DNA of 64,000 nt from Comamonadaceae bacterium (GCA_947448885.1 CANFPJ010000002.1:1-64000); one strand, 5' to 3'. Positions 50,717-59,281 are shown, numbered from the stretch's first letter. The notes: generated by a model from the sequence alone, not told the origin. Program-made: numbers and translations.

Positions 50717-51687
50717 GCGCCCACACCATGACGTCGACCCGCTCCACCCCGGCCTGGGCTTGGTGGGTGCTCATCGCATTGGCCGTGGGTTTGGGCTGGG
50801 TGATGCAAGCGCAAGGCCAAAGTTTTTACTTGTCCATGCTCAGCCGCATGATGATTTACGGCCTGGCCGCTTGCAGCTTGAACCTGATCTTGGGCTATGG
50901 CGGCTTGGTGTCGTTTGGTCACGCCGCATTTGTGGGCATCGGCGCCTACACCGTGGGCATCTTGATCACCGAGGGGGTGCCCAGTGGCTGGATTGGTTTT
51001 CCGGCTGCGATGTTGGTCTCGGCCCTGTTTGCGGCCTTGATCGGGGCCATTTCGCTGCGCACCCGGGGCGTTTACTTCATCATGATCACCTTGGCCTTTG
51101 CGCAAATGGTGTATTACCTGGTCAACTCGATCAAGGCCTATGGTGGCGACGAGGGATTGAACATCCGCATGCGCTCCGATTTCGGCTTTGGGCTGAACTT
51201 GAAAAATGACTTGGCTTTTTATTACCTGGTGCTGCTGTGCCTGGTGCTCAGCCTGTGGTTCATGCACCGCTTGATGCATTCACGTTTTGGTCGGGTGGTG
51301 TTGGCCCAGCGCGATGACGATGTGCGCACCGAGGCATTGGGTTTTGCGGTCTACCGCTACCAAATGGTTTTGTTTGTGCTCGCTGGCGCCCTGGGCGGTT
51401 TGTCGGGGGCGTTGATGGTCAATCAGCAAAACTACGTCAACCCGAATTTGATGCACTGGACCCAGTCGGGTGTGCTGATGGTGATGGTCATCTTGGGCGG
51501 CGTGGGAACATTGGCCGGTGGTTTGTGGGGGGCATTGTTGTTGCTGACCTTGGAAGACGTGTTCGCCGAATACACCGTGCATTGGCAGTTTTATGTGGGT
51601 TGGATTTTGCTGGCCGTGGTGCTGATGGCGCCGCAAGGTCTGGCCGGTTTGTTCCAGCGCCGCCACAAGGGGGTGGGTCATGGCTGA
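50713..51687 (+). CDS. livM: Branched-chain-type ABC transporter permease LivM
   Basis: The 324-residue second permease shows LNLILGYGGLVSFGHAAFVGIGAYT, the cytoplasmic EAA-like loop segment RTEALGFAVYRYQMVLFV and GGVGTLAGGLWGALLL, all LivM features. The chosen ATG at 50713 overlaps the livH stop. The ORF-track start lies within livH and is rejected. Its 3' end overlaps livG by eight bases. Confidence 0.92.
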   Translation: MSAHTMTSTRSTPAWAWWVLIALAVGLGWVMQAQGQSFYLSMLSRMMIYGLAACSLNLILGYGGLVSFGHAAFVGIGAYTVGILITEGVPSGWIGFPAAMLVSALFAALIGAISLRTRGVYFIMITLAFAQMVYYLVNSIKAYGGDEGLNIRMRSDFGFGLNLKNDLAFYYLVLLCLVLSLWFMHRLMHSRFGRVVLAQRDDDVRTEALGFAVYRYQMVLFVLAGALGGLSGALMVNQQNYVNPNLMHWTQSGVLMVMVILGGVGTLAGGLWGALLLLTLEDVFAEYTVHWQFYVGWILLAVVLMAPQGLAGLFQRRHKGVGHG

Positions 51688-52435
51688 GCCGGTGTTGCAG
51701 GTCAAATCTTTGGTCAAGCACTTCGGCGCTCTGTGCGCCACCGACCATGTCAGCCTGGATGTGCGGGCGGGTGAAATCCATGCCCTGATCGGTCCCAACG
51801 GAGCGGGCAAAACCAGTTTGGTGGCGCAACTCTCGGGCTTGCTCGCCAGCGACTCGGGCCAAGTGGTGTTCATGAACCAAGACATCACCGCGTTGAGCGC
51901 CCATCAGCGGGTGCGCCGGGGCTTGGTGCGTTCGTTCCAAATCACCCGCTTGTTCAAGTCGTTCACCGTGCGCGACAACGTCGCTTTGGCGGTGCAAGCG
52001 CGCACCGGCAACCCCTTCTCATTTTGGAAGCCGGTGGCGGCCGAACGGGCCCTGCACGATGAAGCCCAGGCCATCTTGCAGGAGATTGGTTTGGCCGAGC
52101 GTGCCGACGAACTGGCCCAGAACTTGTCGCATGGTGAGCAGCGGGTGCTGGAGGTGGGGTTGGCCATGGCCACCGCCCCCCAATTGCTGCTGCTCGACGA
52201 GCCCATGGCCGGCACCGGCCCCGAAGAGTCCCAGCGCATCGTGGATTTGATCGCGGGCTTGAAAAGCCGCGTGGCGATTTTGCTGGTCGAGCACGACATG
52301 GACGCGGTGTTTCGTTTGGCCGATCGCATCTCGGTGTTGGTCAATGGGGCGGTGATTGCCTGTGGCGAGCCCCAGGCGATCCGACATGACCCGACGGTGA
52401 TCGCCGCGTATTTGGGTGAGGAGCACAGCGCATGA
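51680..52435 (+). CDS. livG: ABC transporter ATP-binding protein LivG
   Basis: The 251-residue ATPase has Walker A GPNGAGKTS, a signature LSHGEQRVLE, Walker B LLLLDEPMAG and the C-terminal LivG tail VIAAYLG. It powers uptake with LivF. The start overlaps livM and its stop overlaps livF. The signature SHGEQ differs slightly from LSGGQ, as is usual for LivG. Confidence 0.93.
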   Translation: MAEPVLQVKSLVKHFGALCATDHVSLDVRAGEIHALIGPNGAGKTSLVAQLSGLLASDSGQVVFMNQDITALSAHQRVRRGLVRSFQITRLFKSFTVRDNVALAVQARTGNPFSFWKPVAAERALHDEAQAILQEIGLAERADELAQNLSHGEQRVLEVGLAMATAPQLLLLDEPMAGTGPEESQRIVDLIAGLKSRVAILLVEHDMDAVFRLADRISVLVNGAVIACGEPQAIRHDPTVIAAYLGEEHSA

Positions 52436-53145
52436 GTGCGGTTTTGTTGCAAGCCCAAGGTTTGCGTGCGGCTTATGGCGCCAGCCAGGTGTTGTTTGGC
52501 ATCGACTTTGAAATCCGTGCCGGTGAGGTCATGGGCTTGCTCGGGCGCAATGGCATGGGCAAAACCACCTTGATCCGCAACTTGCTGGGGATGAAAAGCC
52601 CGCAAGCGGGCAGCGTGCGTTTTGAAGGCACGGAGATCACCGGCCACAGCAGCGACCGGATTGCCCGTTTGGGCTTGGCCGTGGTGCCCGAGGGCCGCCA
52701 GGTGTTCCCCAACTTGAGCGTGGACGAGCACTTGACCGCCTTTGCCGCACGGCGCAATGGCGCCGCGCAGCCGTGGACGCCCGCGTCGGTGTATGCCTTG
52801 TTCCCGCGCTTGGCCGAGCGCAAAAAGAACATGGGCAACCAACTCTCAGGCGGCGAGCAGCAAATGCTGGCGATTGGCCGTGCACTGGTGACCAACCCCA
52901 AGCTGTTGATCTTGGACGAGGCCACCGAAGGCCTGGCCCCGCTGATCCGCGAGGAAATTTGGCAATGCCTGACGCGCTTGCGCCAAGCCGGTCAAACCTT
53001 GGTGGTGGTGGACAAGTACGTCAACCGCTTGGTGCAAATCGCCGATCGCCATTTGATTTTGGAGCGCGGCAGCGTGGCTTGGCAAGGCAGCTCGGCCGAG
53101 CTCGACCAAGACCGCAGCCTGTGGCACCGTTACCTCGGCGTGTGA
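52432..53145 (+). CDS. livF: ABC transporter ATP-binding protein LivF
   Basis: The 237-residue ATPase shows Walker A GRNGMGKTT, signature LSGGEQQMLA, Walker B LLILDEATEG and the LivF C-terminus HRYLGV. It is the last gene of the transporter operon and converges with the lysR gene; the gap is 54 bp. Confidence 0.93.
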   Translation: MSAVLLQAQGLRAAYGASQVLFGIDFEIRAGEVMGLLGRNGMGKTTLIRNLLGMKSPQAGSVRFEGTEITGHSSDRIARLGLAVVPEGRQVFPNLSVDEHLTAFAARRNGAAQPWTPASVYALFPRLAERKKNMGNQLSGGEQQMLAIGRALVTNPKLLILDEATEGLAPLIREEIWQCLTRLRQAGQTLVVVDKYVNRLVQIADRHLILERGSVAWQGSSAELDQDRSLWHRYLGV

Positions 53146-53199
53146 GTCGGGGCTGACGCGCCCGTTGGTCGACCCCCCCTGGCACCGACGGTCTGCGCC

Positions 53200-54105
53200 T
53201 CAAGCAAAGTGGCGTTGCGCCACCGCTTTCAATTGCGTTTGCAGGCTCAGGCCAGCCGCACTGCGTGAACCACTTCGCCGGCGGGTGATGCCCACCCGGC
53301 GCGCCCAATCGGTACCGGCCACGGGCAAGGCCATGAGCTGGCCAGCTTGCGCCTCCCAGTGGATCAGCTCTTGGGGGATGAAGGTCAAGGCATCGCTTTG
53401 CATCACCAGGGCCTTCATCAAGGCGGTGGAGGTGGTTTCAATGCGCGCGCTGGGCGGGGTGAGGTCGTGGGCCAAGAAAAAATCTTCAAACGCCAAGCGT
53501 TCAAGCTCACGCTGTCGTGGCAATATCCAGGTTTGGTGGGTCAGCTCGCTGGCCCCGACTTGGCGCCGCTGAGCCAAGGGGTGGCCGGTTCGGGCCACCA
53601 CCACCGCGGTTTCGGTGAACAAGGTTTCGTGCACCAAGTCCGCATCGCTGGCGCGTGCCGGCACCGATGACAAGGCGAAATCAACCTCGCCGTTTTTGAC
53701 CCAGGGCATCAGCGATTCGTTCAGGCCATACAACACCGTCACTTTGAGCTCGGGGTGGTTTTGTTGCCAAGCCATCAAGGCCTGGGGCAGCAAGCGGTTG
53801 GCTTCGGTGGGGCCGCAGCCAACGATCACATGGCCGCGCTGCGAACCCTTGAGTGCGTCAATTTCGCCGAGCGCATGGCGCAACTCGGCCTCGACCACTT
53901 GGCCATGCTGCATCAAGGCTTGCCCGTAAGGGGTGGGGCTGACCCCAAAGCGGCCGCGCTCGAGCAAGGGCACGCCCAGCGACTTTTCCAGCGCCTTGAT
54001 GCTTTTGGACAGCGCGGGTTGCGACACCTCCAGCTCGGCGGCGGCCTCGGTCAGGCTGCCGCAGCGCACGGCAGCGAGGAAAAACTGCACTTTTCGATAA
54101 TCCAT
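53200..54105 (-). CDS. LysR-family transcriptional regulator
   Basis: The 301-residue protein has the LysR helix-turn-helix at residues 1-60 (FFLAAVRCGSLTEAAAELEVSQPALSKSIKALEKSLG) and a periplasmic-binding-like effector domain. It should activate the divergent Rieske alpha/beta genes in response to an aromatic acid. The start at 54105 gives the standard MDYRKVQFF N-terminus; the ORF-track start at 54609 lies inside the divergent oxygenase gene. A T-N11-A motif lies at its start. Confidence 0.9.
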   Translation of the reverse strand: MDYRKVQFFLAAVRCGSLTEAAAELEVSQPALSKSIKALEKSLGVPLLERGRFGVSPTPYGQALMQHGQVVEAELRHALGEIDALKGSQRGHVIVGCGPTEANRLLPQALMAWQQNHPELKVTVLYGLNESLMPWVKNGEVDFALSSVPARASDADLVHETLFTETAVVVARTGHPLAQRRQVGASELTHQTWILPRQRELERLAFEDFFLAHDLTPPSARIETTSTALMKALVMQSDALTFIPQELIHWEAQAGQLMALPVAGTDWARRVGITRRRSGSRSAAGLSLQTQLKAVAQRHFA

Positions 54106-54117
54106 AACCAATGGTAA
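54105..54117. promoter_or_regulatory. Candidate LysR T-N11-A box
   Basis: TAACCAATGGTAA contains the dyad ACCA-A-TGGT within a T-N11-A frame. It lies in the 102-bp divergent region, just before lysR and about 90 bp before the oxygenase gene, where a LysR activator usually binds. Confidence 0.45.
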
Positions 54118-54207
54118 TGTAAAAAGCATGGAAAGTTGTAGGTGCTGCGCGCTGGCTTTGCTACCTTCGCGTTTGCTATCAACCCTTGCGTTCTTTTCGG
54201 AGATGCC

Positions 54208-55533
54208 ATGACCGCTATTGACCTGGACCACTTGGTCCAACCCGACCGTGTGCACCGCAGCGTGTACACCGACCAGGCCTTGTTTGACCTGGAGATGGAA
54301 CACATGTTTGAAAAGACGTGGGTCTACTGTGGCCACGAGTCCCAGGTCAAGGCGATGGGCGATTACCACACGCTGCACATTGGGCGCCAGCCCATGGTGA
54401 TGGTGCGCGACCGCGATCAATCCATCCGCGTGCTCTACAACCGCTGCCCGCACCGGGGCGTGCAACTGTGCGGCACCCACAGCGGCAACACCGGTTCGGG
54501 CTTCGTTTGTCCCTACCATGCTTGGAGTTTCCATCTCAACGGACAAGTGCGAGCCATTCCCCTGGCCAAAGGTTATGACGGCACCCGCTTGAAACTGGAC
54601 GACCCGCAAGCCAGCATGGTGCCGGCTGCCCGCGTCGACAGTTACCGGGGCTTTGTGTTTGCCAGCCTGAGCGCTGAAGGCCCGAGCTTGCTGGAATTTT
54701 TGGGCGAGGCCAAGGTGGCGTTTGATGACATGTGCGACCGCTCACCGGTGGGCGAGGTCGAGGTGGTGCCGGTGTGCCACCGGGTGGTGCAGCACTCCAA
54801 CTGGAAGTTCTTCATGGAGAACCAGTTGGACGCCTTGCACCCCTCGGTCACCCACCAGTCCACCGGCGTGTCGGCGCGGCGCATTGAAGAGCGGGTCAAA
54901 AAGAGCCAAGGCTCGGCCCCGCTGTATTTCCATTACCTGTCGACATTTGCTTCGAGCTTTGACCAGTGGGATTCGGTGCAAACCGTCAATTTCCCCTACG
55001 GGCACGGCATTTTGAAGGCCTACATGGGCCTGCGCCCCACCGACCCCGACACCGTGGAATACGAGGGTTTGCTGAAGAAAGCCTATGGTGAAGAAAAGGC
55101 CGAGGAATACCTCTCGCGCAGCATTCACCATGTGCTCATCTACCCCTACCTGTCGGTGCAGTCGCCCTTGCAGCAATTGCGCTGCTTGCGCCCCATCGGT
55201 CCGGACAAAACCTTGTCAGAGATTTGGCACTTTCGGCTCAAGGGCGCGCCCGAGGCGATTTACCGCCGCGCCTTGTGGTACTTCAACCTGGTCAATTCAC
55301 CCGCCACCATGATCAATGCCGATGACTTGGAAAACTGGACCCGTGGCCAATGGGGCTTGCAGTCCAAGGGCGGCGAGTGGGTGAGCTTTCACCGCAACAT
55401 GGGCGGCGACACCGAGACCAACGGCGTGTCTTACTCCAACAACGGCACCTCTGAGGTCGTGATGCGCAACCAGTTCAAAGCCTGGCAGGCCTATATCCGT
55501 CCCGCGGTGCAAGCCGCGGTCAGCATTGCTTGA
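54208..55533 (+). CDS. Aromatic-ring-hydroxylating dioxygenase alpha subunit 3
   Basis: The 441-residue Rieske large subunit has CPHRG...CPYHAW and an iron-site segment QLDALHPSVTHQS. It is more distant from alpha subunits 1 and 2 than they are from each other (shared ends such as MRNQFKAWQAY). It forms a unit with the following beta subunit under the divergent LysR. Substrate unknown, probably an aromatic acid. The start at 54208 follows CGGAGATGCC. Again no reductase gene is adjacent. Confidence 0.9.
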   Translation: MTAIDLDHLVQPDRVHRSVYTDQALFDLEMEHMFEKTWVYCGHESQVKAMGDYHTLHIGRQPMVMVRDRDQSIRVLYNRCPHRGVQLCGTHSGNTGSGFVCPYHAWSFHLNGQVRAIPLAKGYDGTRLKLDDPQASMVPAARVDSYRGFVFASLSAEGPSLLEFLGEAKVAFDDMCDRSPVGEVEVVPVCHRVVQHSNWKFFMENQLDALHPSVTHQSTGVSARRIEERVKKSQGSAPLYFHYLSTFASSFDQWDSVQTVNFPYGHGILKAYMGLRPTDPDTVEYEGLLKKAYGEEKAEEYLSRSIHHVLIYPYLSVQSPLQQLRCLRPIGPDKTLSEIWHFRLKGAPEAIYRRALWYFNLVNSPATMINADDLENWTRGQWGLQSKGGEWVSFHRNMGGDTETNGVSYSNNGTSEVVMRNQFKAWQAYIRPAVQAAVSIA

Positions 55534-55546
55534 GGGAGCACACCAC

Positions 55547-56182
55547 ATGAGCCAAACCAACATCACCACCCAGAAAGCCCTGGGCAGCGGCGTCATCATC
55601 GAGGCGGTGCATTCCATGACCGGTGCCGAATCGATCGCGCCCGACCACATGGGCCGCGCCCGCGTGCCGGCGCAAGGCTATGTACCGCAATCGGTGGCCC
55701 AGATCGACCCAGCCGTGATGCACCAGGTGCAAACGCTGTTGTTTCGCCAAGCCGCCATGCTCGACGCCAAATGCTGGGCCGATTGGATCGCCTTGTTCAG
55801 CGATGACGGCGTGTATTGGATGCCGTCCAACCCCGATCAGACCGATTGGGCCAGCCAGCCGTCCATCTTTGCCGAAGACCCTTTGCTGATGGAAGTGCGC
55901 ATGGGCCGTTTGCAACACCCCAATGCCTGGTCGCAAGCAGCCAATTGGTCGACCAACCACATCGTGGGCAATGTGATGATCGAGCATACCGATAAAGACA
56001 CGCTCGAGGTGTATTCACGCTTTCACATGCTGGAGTTGCGCCGCGACAATGTGCGCCACTTTGCCGGCAGTTACCGCCACAGCTTGGTGCGCGTGGGCAG
56101 CGACTGGAAGATCAAGTTGCAGCGCGTCGACATGGCCAACGCCCAGGGCGCTTACGACTACGTGATCCAAGCCTGGGTGTGA
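55547..56182 (+). CDS. Aromatic-ring-hydroxylating dioxygenase beta subunit 3
   Basis: The 211-residue small subunit has an N-terminal extension of about 50 residues compared with beta 1 and 2. The NTF2-like core then shows CWADWIALFSDDGVYWMPS and WSTNHIVGNVMI, ending with the conserved KIKLQRVDMANAQG. The ATG at 55547 follows GAGGGAG. It lies 13 bp after alpha 3. Confidence 0.87.
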   Translation: MSQTNITTQKALGSGVIIEAVHSMTGAESIAPDHMGRARVPAQGYVPQSVAQIDPAVMHQVQTLLFRQAAMLDAKCWADWIALFSDDGVYWMPSNPDQTDWASQPSIFAEDPLLMEVRMGRLQHPNAWSQAANWSTNHIVGNVMIEHTDKDTLEVYSRFHMLELRRDNVRHFAGSYRHSLVRVGSDWKIKLQRVDMANAQGAYDYVIQAWV

Positions 56183-56192
56183 AGCCATTCAG

Positions 56193-56214
56193 GACCGCTT
56201 GAAATCCAGCGGTC
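56193..56214. terminator. Hairpin between convergent dioxygenase and folB genes
   Basis: GACCGCT (56193-56199) and AGCGGTC (56208-56214) form a perfect 7-bp stem with an 8-nt loop, 10 bp after the dioxygenase beta stop. There is no T-run on either side, so function as terminator is uncertain. Confidence 0.35.
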
Positions 56215-56277
56215 TCTGGCGGACCCAGGTGCTGCACGCCTGGCGTGGACAGGCGGATGCAGGCCTGGTTCAGCGCT

Positions 56278-56646
56278 TCACCACTGACCGGTTTCCATGT
56301 GGATGGCGACCTCGCAGTCGTCAAAGATGGCCAATTTGGCGATCTTCACCCGCACCCCCAGCACACCGGGCAAACCCATCAGGCGCGAGGCCAGTTTGCC
56401 GATCAGGCTCTCGAGCAAATTGACATGCTCGGCGGTGCATTCGGCAATGATGATGCTGCGCACCTTGCGGTAGTCCAGCACATGGGTGATGTCGTCGTCG
56501 CTGGGCATCAGCGGTTGTGAACCCAAGTTCAGTTCGGCGTCGACTTGTATCGGTTGGGGCGCATGTTGCTCTTGCGGCAATATCCCCAAATTGGCGTCAA
56601 AGCGCAGCCCCGTGAGGCTCAGGGTTTGGGTGCCTTTGCTGGCCAT
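56278..56646 (-). CDS. folB: Dihydroneopterin aldolase-family protein 1
   Basis: The 122-residue protein has the FolB/tunnelling fold: LSLTGLRFDANLGIL with the conserved start, DYRKVRSIIIAECTAEHVNLLESLIGKLA and the end VKIAKLAIFDDCEVAI. FolB converts dihydroneopterin to 6-hydroxymethyldihydropterin in folate synthesis. A second family member is adjacent, so one of the two may instead be FolX (dihydroneopterin triphosphate epimerase). It is the last gene of a three-gene leftward operon. Confidence 0.8.
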   Translation of the reverse strand: MASKGTQTLSLTGLRFDANLGILPQEQHAPQPIQVDAELNLGSQPLMPSDDDITHVLDYRKVRSIIIAECTAEHVNLLESLIGKLASRLMGLPGVLGVRVKIAKLAIFDDCEVAIHMETGQW

Positions 56647-56655
56647 GTCAGTGCC

Positions 56656-57045
56656 TCACCACACGCCGGGCTTGGCGCGAAAAATTTCCACGCCGACCGC
56701 ATCGCAGTCGGGGTACACATCGGGCTTGCGGGTGGACACCTGTGCCGCCTGCACGCCGGGGTGGGCCAGCAAGGCGGTCATGATGTCATCGCACAAGGTC
56801 TCTTGCAAACCAATGTGGCCTTGGGCCACACGTTGCTGCACCACCTGGCGCACAAAGTCGTAATCCACCACTTCATTCAATTGGTCGTTCCTGACCTGGG
56901 TGTCGGCCAAGGACACATACAAATCGACGTCAATGATCAAACGCTGCGGCGCTTGCTGTTCGAAATCATGGATGCCAATGCGCGCTTGCACTTGCAGGCC
57001 GCGCAAAAAAAGCCGTCGATGGTGTTGCAACAAAAAGGGTGTCAT
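56656..57045 (-). CDS. Dihydroneopterin aldolase/epimerase-family protein 2
   Basis: The 129-residue protein is a second FolB/FolX-fold protein. It has LFLRGLQVQARIGIHDFEQ at the start, NEVVDYDFVRQVVQQ in the middle and STRKPDVYPDCDAVGVEI with the KPD motif of the catalytic lysine. It may be the aldolase or the FolX-type epimerase; sequence alone does not decide. The ATG at 57045 overlaps the stop of the upstream SDR gene, and nine bases separate it from the other copy. Confidence 0.78.
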   Translation of the reverse strand: MTPFLLQHHRRLFLRGLQVQARIGIHDFEQQAPQRLIIDVDLYVSLADTQVRNDQLNEVVDYDFVRQVVQQRVAQGHIGLQETLCDDIMTALLAHPGVQAAQVSTRKPDVYPDCDAVGVEIFRAKPGVW

Positions 57046-57827
57046 GGTTGGGATGAGAGCATGTCGTCGACCACAAACAGCACGTCGCGTGCCAGCGGCA
57101 CCAAATGCTGGCCGTTGTCCACTTGGATGCACGTGCCGGTGATGGACGCGGTGTGGGCCAAAAACACCGCTGCTTGCGCCACATCTGTGGGGTCGATCGG
57201 TCGGCGCAGCAAATTCACCTGGGCGGCCTGGTCAAAGTTGGCCTGGGTTTGGGGCCCACTGAGGTACATCAAGCCGGGGGCCACGGCATTCACCCGAACC
57301 TGGGGGGCCAGGCTTTGGGCTTGCAAGCGCACGGCGCGCTCCAAGCCCAGCTTGGACAAGGTGTAGGAAAAATAATCGGGGTTGAGGTTGAACACCTTTT
57401 GGTCCAGCACATGCACCACGCTGGCCTGCCCCGCTGGGCTGTGGGCATGCAAGCGGGCCAAGTGCTGGCCCATGTGCATGGGCGCGAGCAGGTTCACCCG
57501 CAGTTGTTGCAGCGCCAAATCGTCACTGAAGTCACGCCCGGTGTCGGGCTCAAACAAGGAGGCGTTGTTGACAATGCAGCGCAAGCTGGGCCCGGCATGG
57601 GCTTGTGCCTGTTCAAACACCTGGGCCACTGATTCGCCGGTGTCGAGTGCACCCCCCACCGCTGCCGCCGACACGCCAAAGCTTTGCAACTCGCCCACCA
57701 GCGCATGGGCGGCCGATTCAGAGCGCTGGTAATGGCACACCACGCCCCAGCCGCTGCGCGCAAAAGCCAGGGCGATTTCACGACCCAGTCGGTGGGCCGC
57801 ACCGGTGACCAAAACCCAATCGTGCAT
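57042..57827 (-). CDS. folM: Pteridine/dihydromonapterin reductase-like SDR
   Basis: The 261-residue SDR has the start WVLVTGAAHRLGREIAL, NNASLFEPD and the catalytic segment YFSYTLSKLGLERA. This resembles FolM/PTR1-type pteridine reductases, where NNASxF is characteristic. With two FolB/FolX-fold genes downstream it suggests tetrahydropterin or tetrahydromonapterin formation, for example as hydroxylase cofactor. The start at 57827 gives the nucleotide-binding motif near the N-terminus; the ORF-track start at 57911 overlaps the divergent gene. Confidence 0.8.
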   Translation of the reverse strand: MHDWVLVTGAAHRLGREIALAFARSGWGVVCHYQRSESAAHALVGELQSFGVSAAAVGGALDTGESVAQVFEQAQAHAGPSLRCIVNNASLFEPDTGRDFSDDLALQQLRVNLLAPMHMGQHLARLHAHSPAGQASVVHVLDQKVFNLNPDYFSYTLSKLGLERAVRLQAQSLAPQVRVNAVAPGLMYLSGPQTQANFDQAAQVNLLRRPIDPTDVAQAAVFLAHTASITGTCIQVDNGQHLVPLARDVLFVVDDMLSSQP

Positions 57828-57883
57828 GTGAAAAAAACGTTGGCCCCTGCGAGACAGTGGCAACAAGGTAGGATGAAGAGGCC

Positions 57884-59005
57884 ATGAATGTACCGCCTTT
57901 TTCGCCACCATCTGCCCCGCCGCTGCAGCGCTTGATCGAGCGCGCCATGGCCAGTGCTGGCGGCTGGTTGGGCTTTGACCGTTTCATGGCCCTGGCCTTG
58001 TATGCCCCTGGCCTGGGCTATTACAGCCGACAAGACCGCTTCATTGGGCCAGACCCGGCGCAAAGCGACTTTGTCACCGCACCCACTTTGGGCCCGTGGT
58101 TTGGCCGCACCCTGGTCCACCCGGTGCGCCAAGCCCTGGCCCACACCGGCACCGACTGCATTTGGGAGTTTGGCGCCGGTACCGGGGATTTGGCGCTGCA
58201 ACTGCTGGCGGGTTTGGGCGATGCCGTGCAGCGCTACACCATCATCGAGCTGTCGGGCGCCTTGCGCGAGCACCAACAAGCCACCTTGCGTGACCACGCC
58301 CACCAAGTGCAGTGGTTGAGCGAATGGCCTGAAGCGATCGACGGCGTGGTGCTGGGCAACGAGGTCATGGACGCCATGCCGGTTCAGTTGTTGCAGCGCA
58401 GCCAAGGCCAATGGCATGAGCGCGGTGTGGTGGCCGCAGCGCCCGGCGAAGCACGCGTTTGGGCTTGGCAAGACCGCCCCAGCAGCGCCCGCCCGCCCAT
58501 TGACATCGACGGCGAGCACGACTACCTGACCGAGGTCCATCCCCAGGCCGAGGCCTTTGTGCGCAGCTTGGCCGAGCGCTTGCAGCGCAGCCACCGGCCC
58601 GGGGTGGTGATCTTGCTGGACTATGGTTTCCCTGAAAGCGAGTACTACCACCCGCAGCGCCACATGGGCACCGTGATGTGCCACCGCGCCCACCGCGCTG
58701 ACAGCGATCCGCTGGCCGATGTGGGCCTCAAAGACATCACCGCCCATGTCAATTTCACCGGCTTGGCCTTGGCCGCGCAAGACGCGGGCTTGCAGGTGTT
58801 GGGTTACACCTCGCAAGCCAATTACTTGCTCAACTGTGGCATCTTGCCTTTGCTCGAGGGCTTGCCCATCGCGCAGCGCCACACCGCCTTGACCTTGATC
58901 CATGAGCATGAAATGGGCGAGTTGTTCAAGGTGCTGGTGTTGGGCAGTGGCCCGCCGTGGAACCCCATGGGCTTTGAGCACGGAGACCGCACCCATGCCC
59001 TTTGA
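57884..59005 (+). CDS. SAM-dependent methyltransferase, MidA/NDUFAF7 family
   Basis: The 373-residue protein matches the MidA (DUF185) family. It has WLGFDRFMALALYAPGLGYYS, SDFVTAPTLGPWFGR, the SAM motif WEFGAGTGDLALQLL, NEVMDAMPVQ and LLDYGFPESEYYHPQR. The mitochondrial member NDUFAF7 methylates an arginine of complex I; the bacterial role is not well established. The start at 57884 is 57 bp from the divergent folM-like gene. Confidence 0.9.
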   Translation: MNVPPFSPPSAPPLQRLIERAMASAGGWLGFDRFMALALYAPGLGYYSRQDRFIGPDPAQSDFVTAPTLGPWFGRTLVHPVRQALAHTGTDCIWEFGAGTGDLALQLLAGLGDAVQRYTIIELSGALREHQQATLRDHAHQVQWLSEWPEAIDGVVLGNEVMDAMPVQLLQRSQGQWHERGVVAAAPGEARVWAWQDRPSSARPPIDIDGEHDYLTEVHPQAEAFVRSLAERLQRSHRPGVVILLDYGFPESEYYHPQRHMGTVMCHRAHRADSDPLADVGLKDITAHVNFTGLALAAQDAGLQVLGYTSQANYLLNCGILPLLEGLPIAQRHTALTLIHEHEMGELFKVLVLGSGPPWNPMGFEHGDRTHAL

Positions 59006-59086
59006 AACAGGTGTGCTTCGCGCACCTTCTCTGGGGCCAGGCCCAGCCACTGGCCGCAAGCCGGCCCACACCCTGGGGGTGCCCTG

Positions 59087-59281
59087 ATGTGGCGCTGGTT
59101 GGTGGTGGTGTTTTTGGCCTTGATTTTGTTCAATGGCCTGATGCCGTGGTTGCGCAAAATGGGTTTTGGCCGCTTGCCCGGGGATTTTCAGTTTCGCCTC
59201 TTTGGGCGCGATTGGTACATCCCCATCACCACCACCTTGGTGCTGAGCATCGTGGCCGCCGGGGTCTCTCGGCTGATTTGA
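59087..59281 (+). CDS. DUF2905-family small membrane protein
   Basis: The 64-residue protein has two membrane helices joined by a short basic loop GFGRLPGDFQFRLFGRDW, which matches the DUF2905 family. The length is standard. Function is unknown. It lies 81 bp after midA on the same strand; no ribosome site stands out. Confidence 0.82.
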   Translation: MWRWLVVVFLALILFNGLMPWLRKMGFGRLPGDFQFRLFGRDWYIPITTTLVLSIVAAGVSRLI

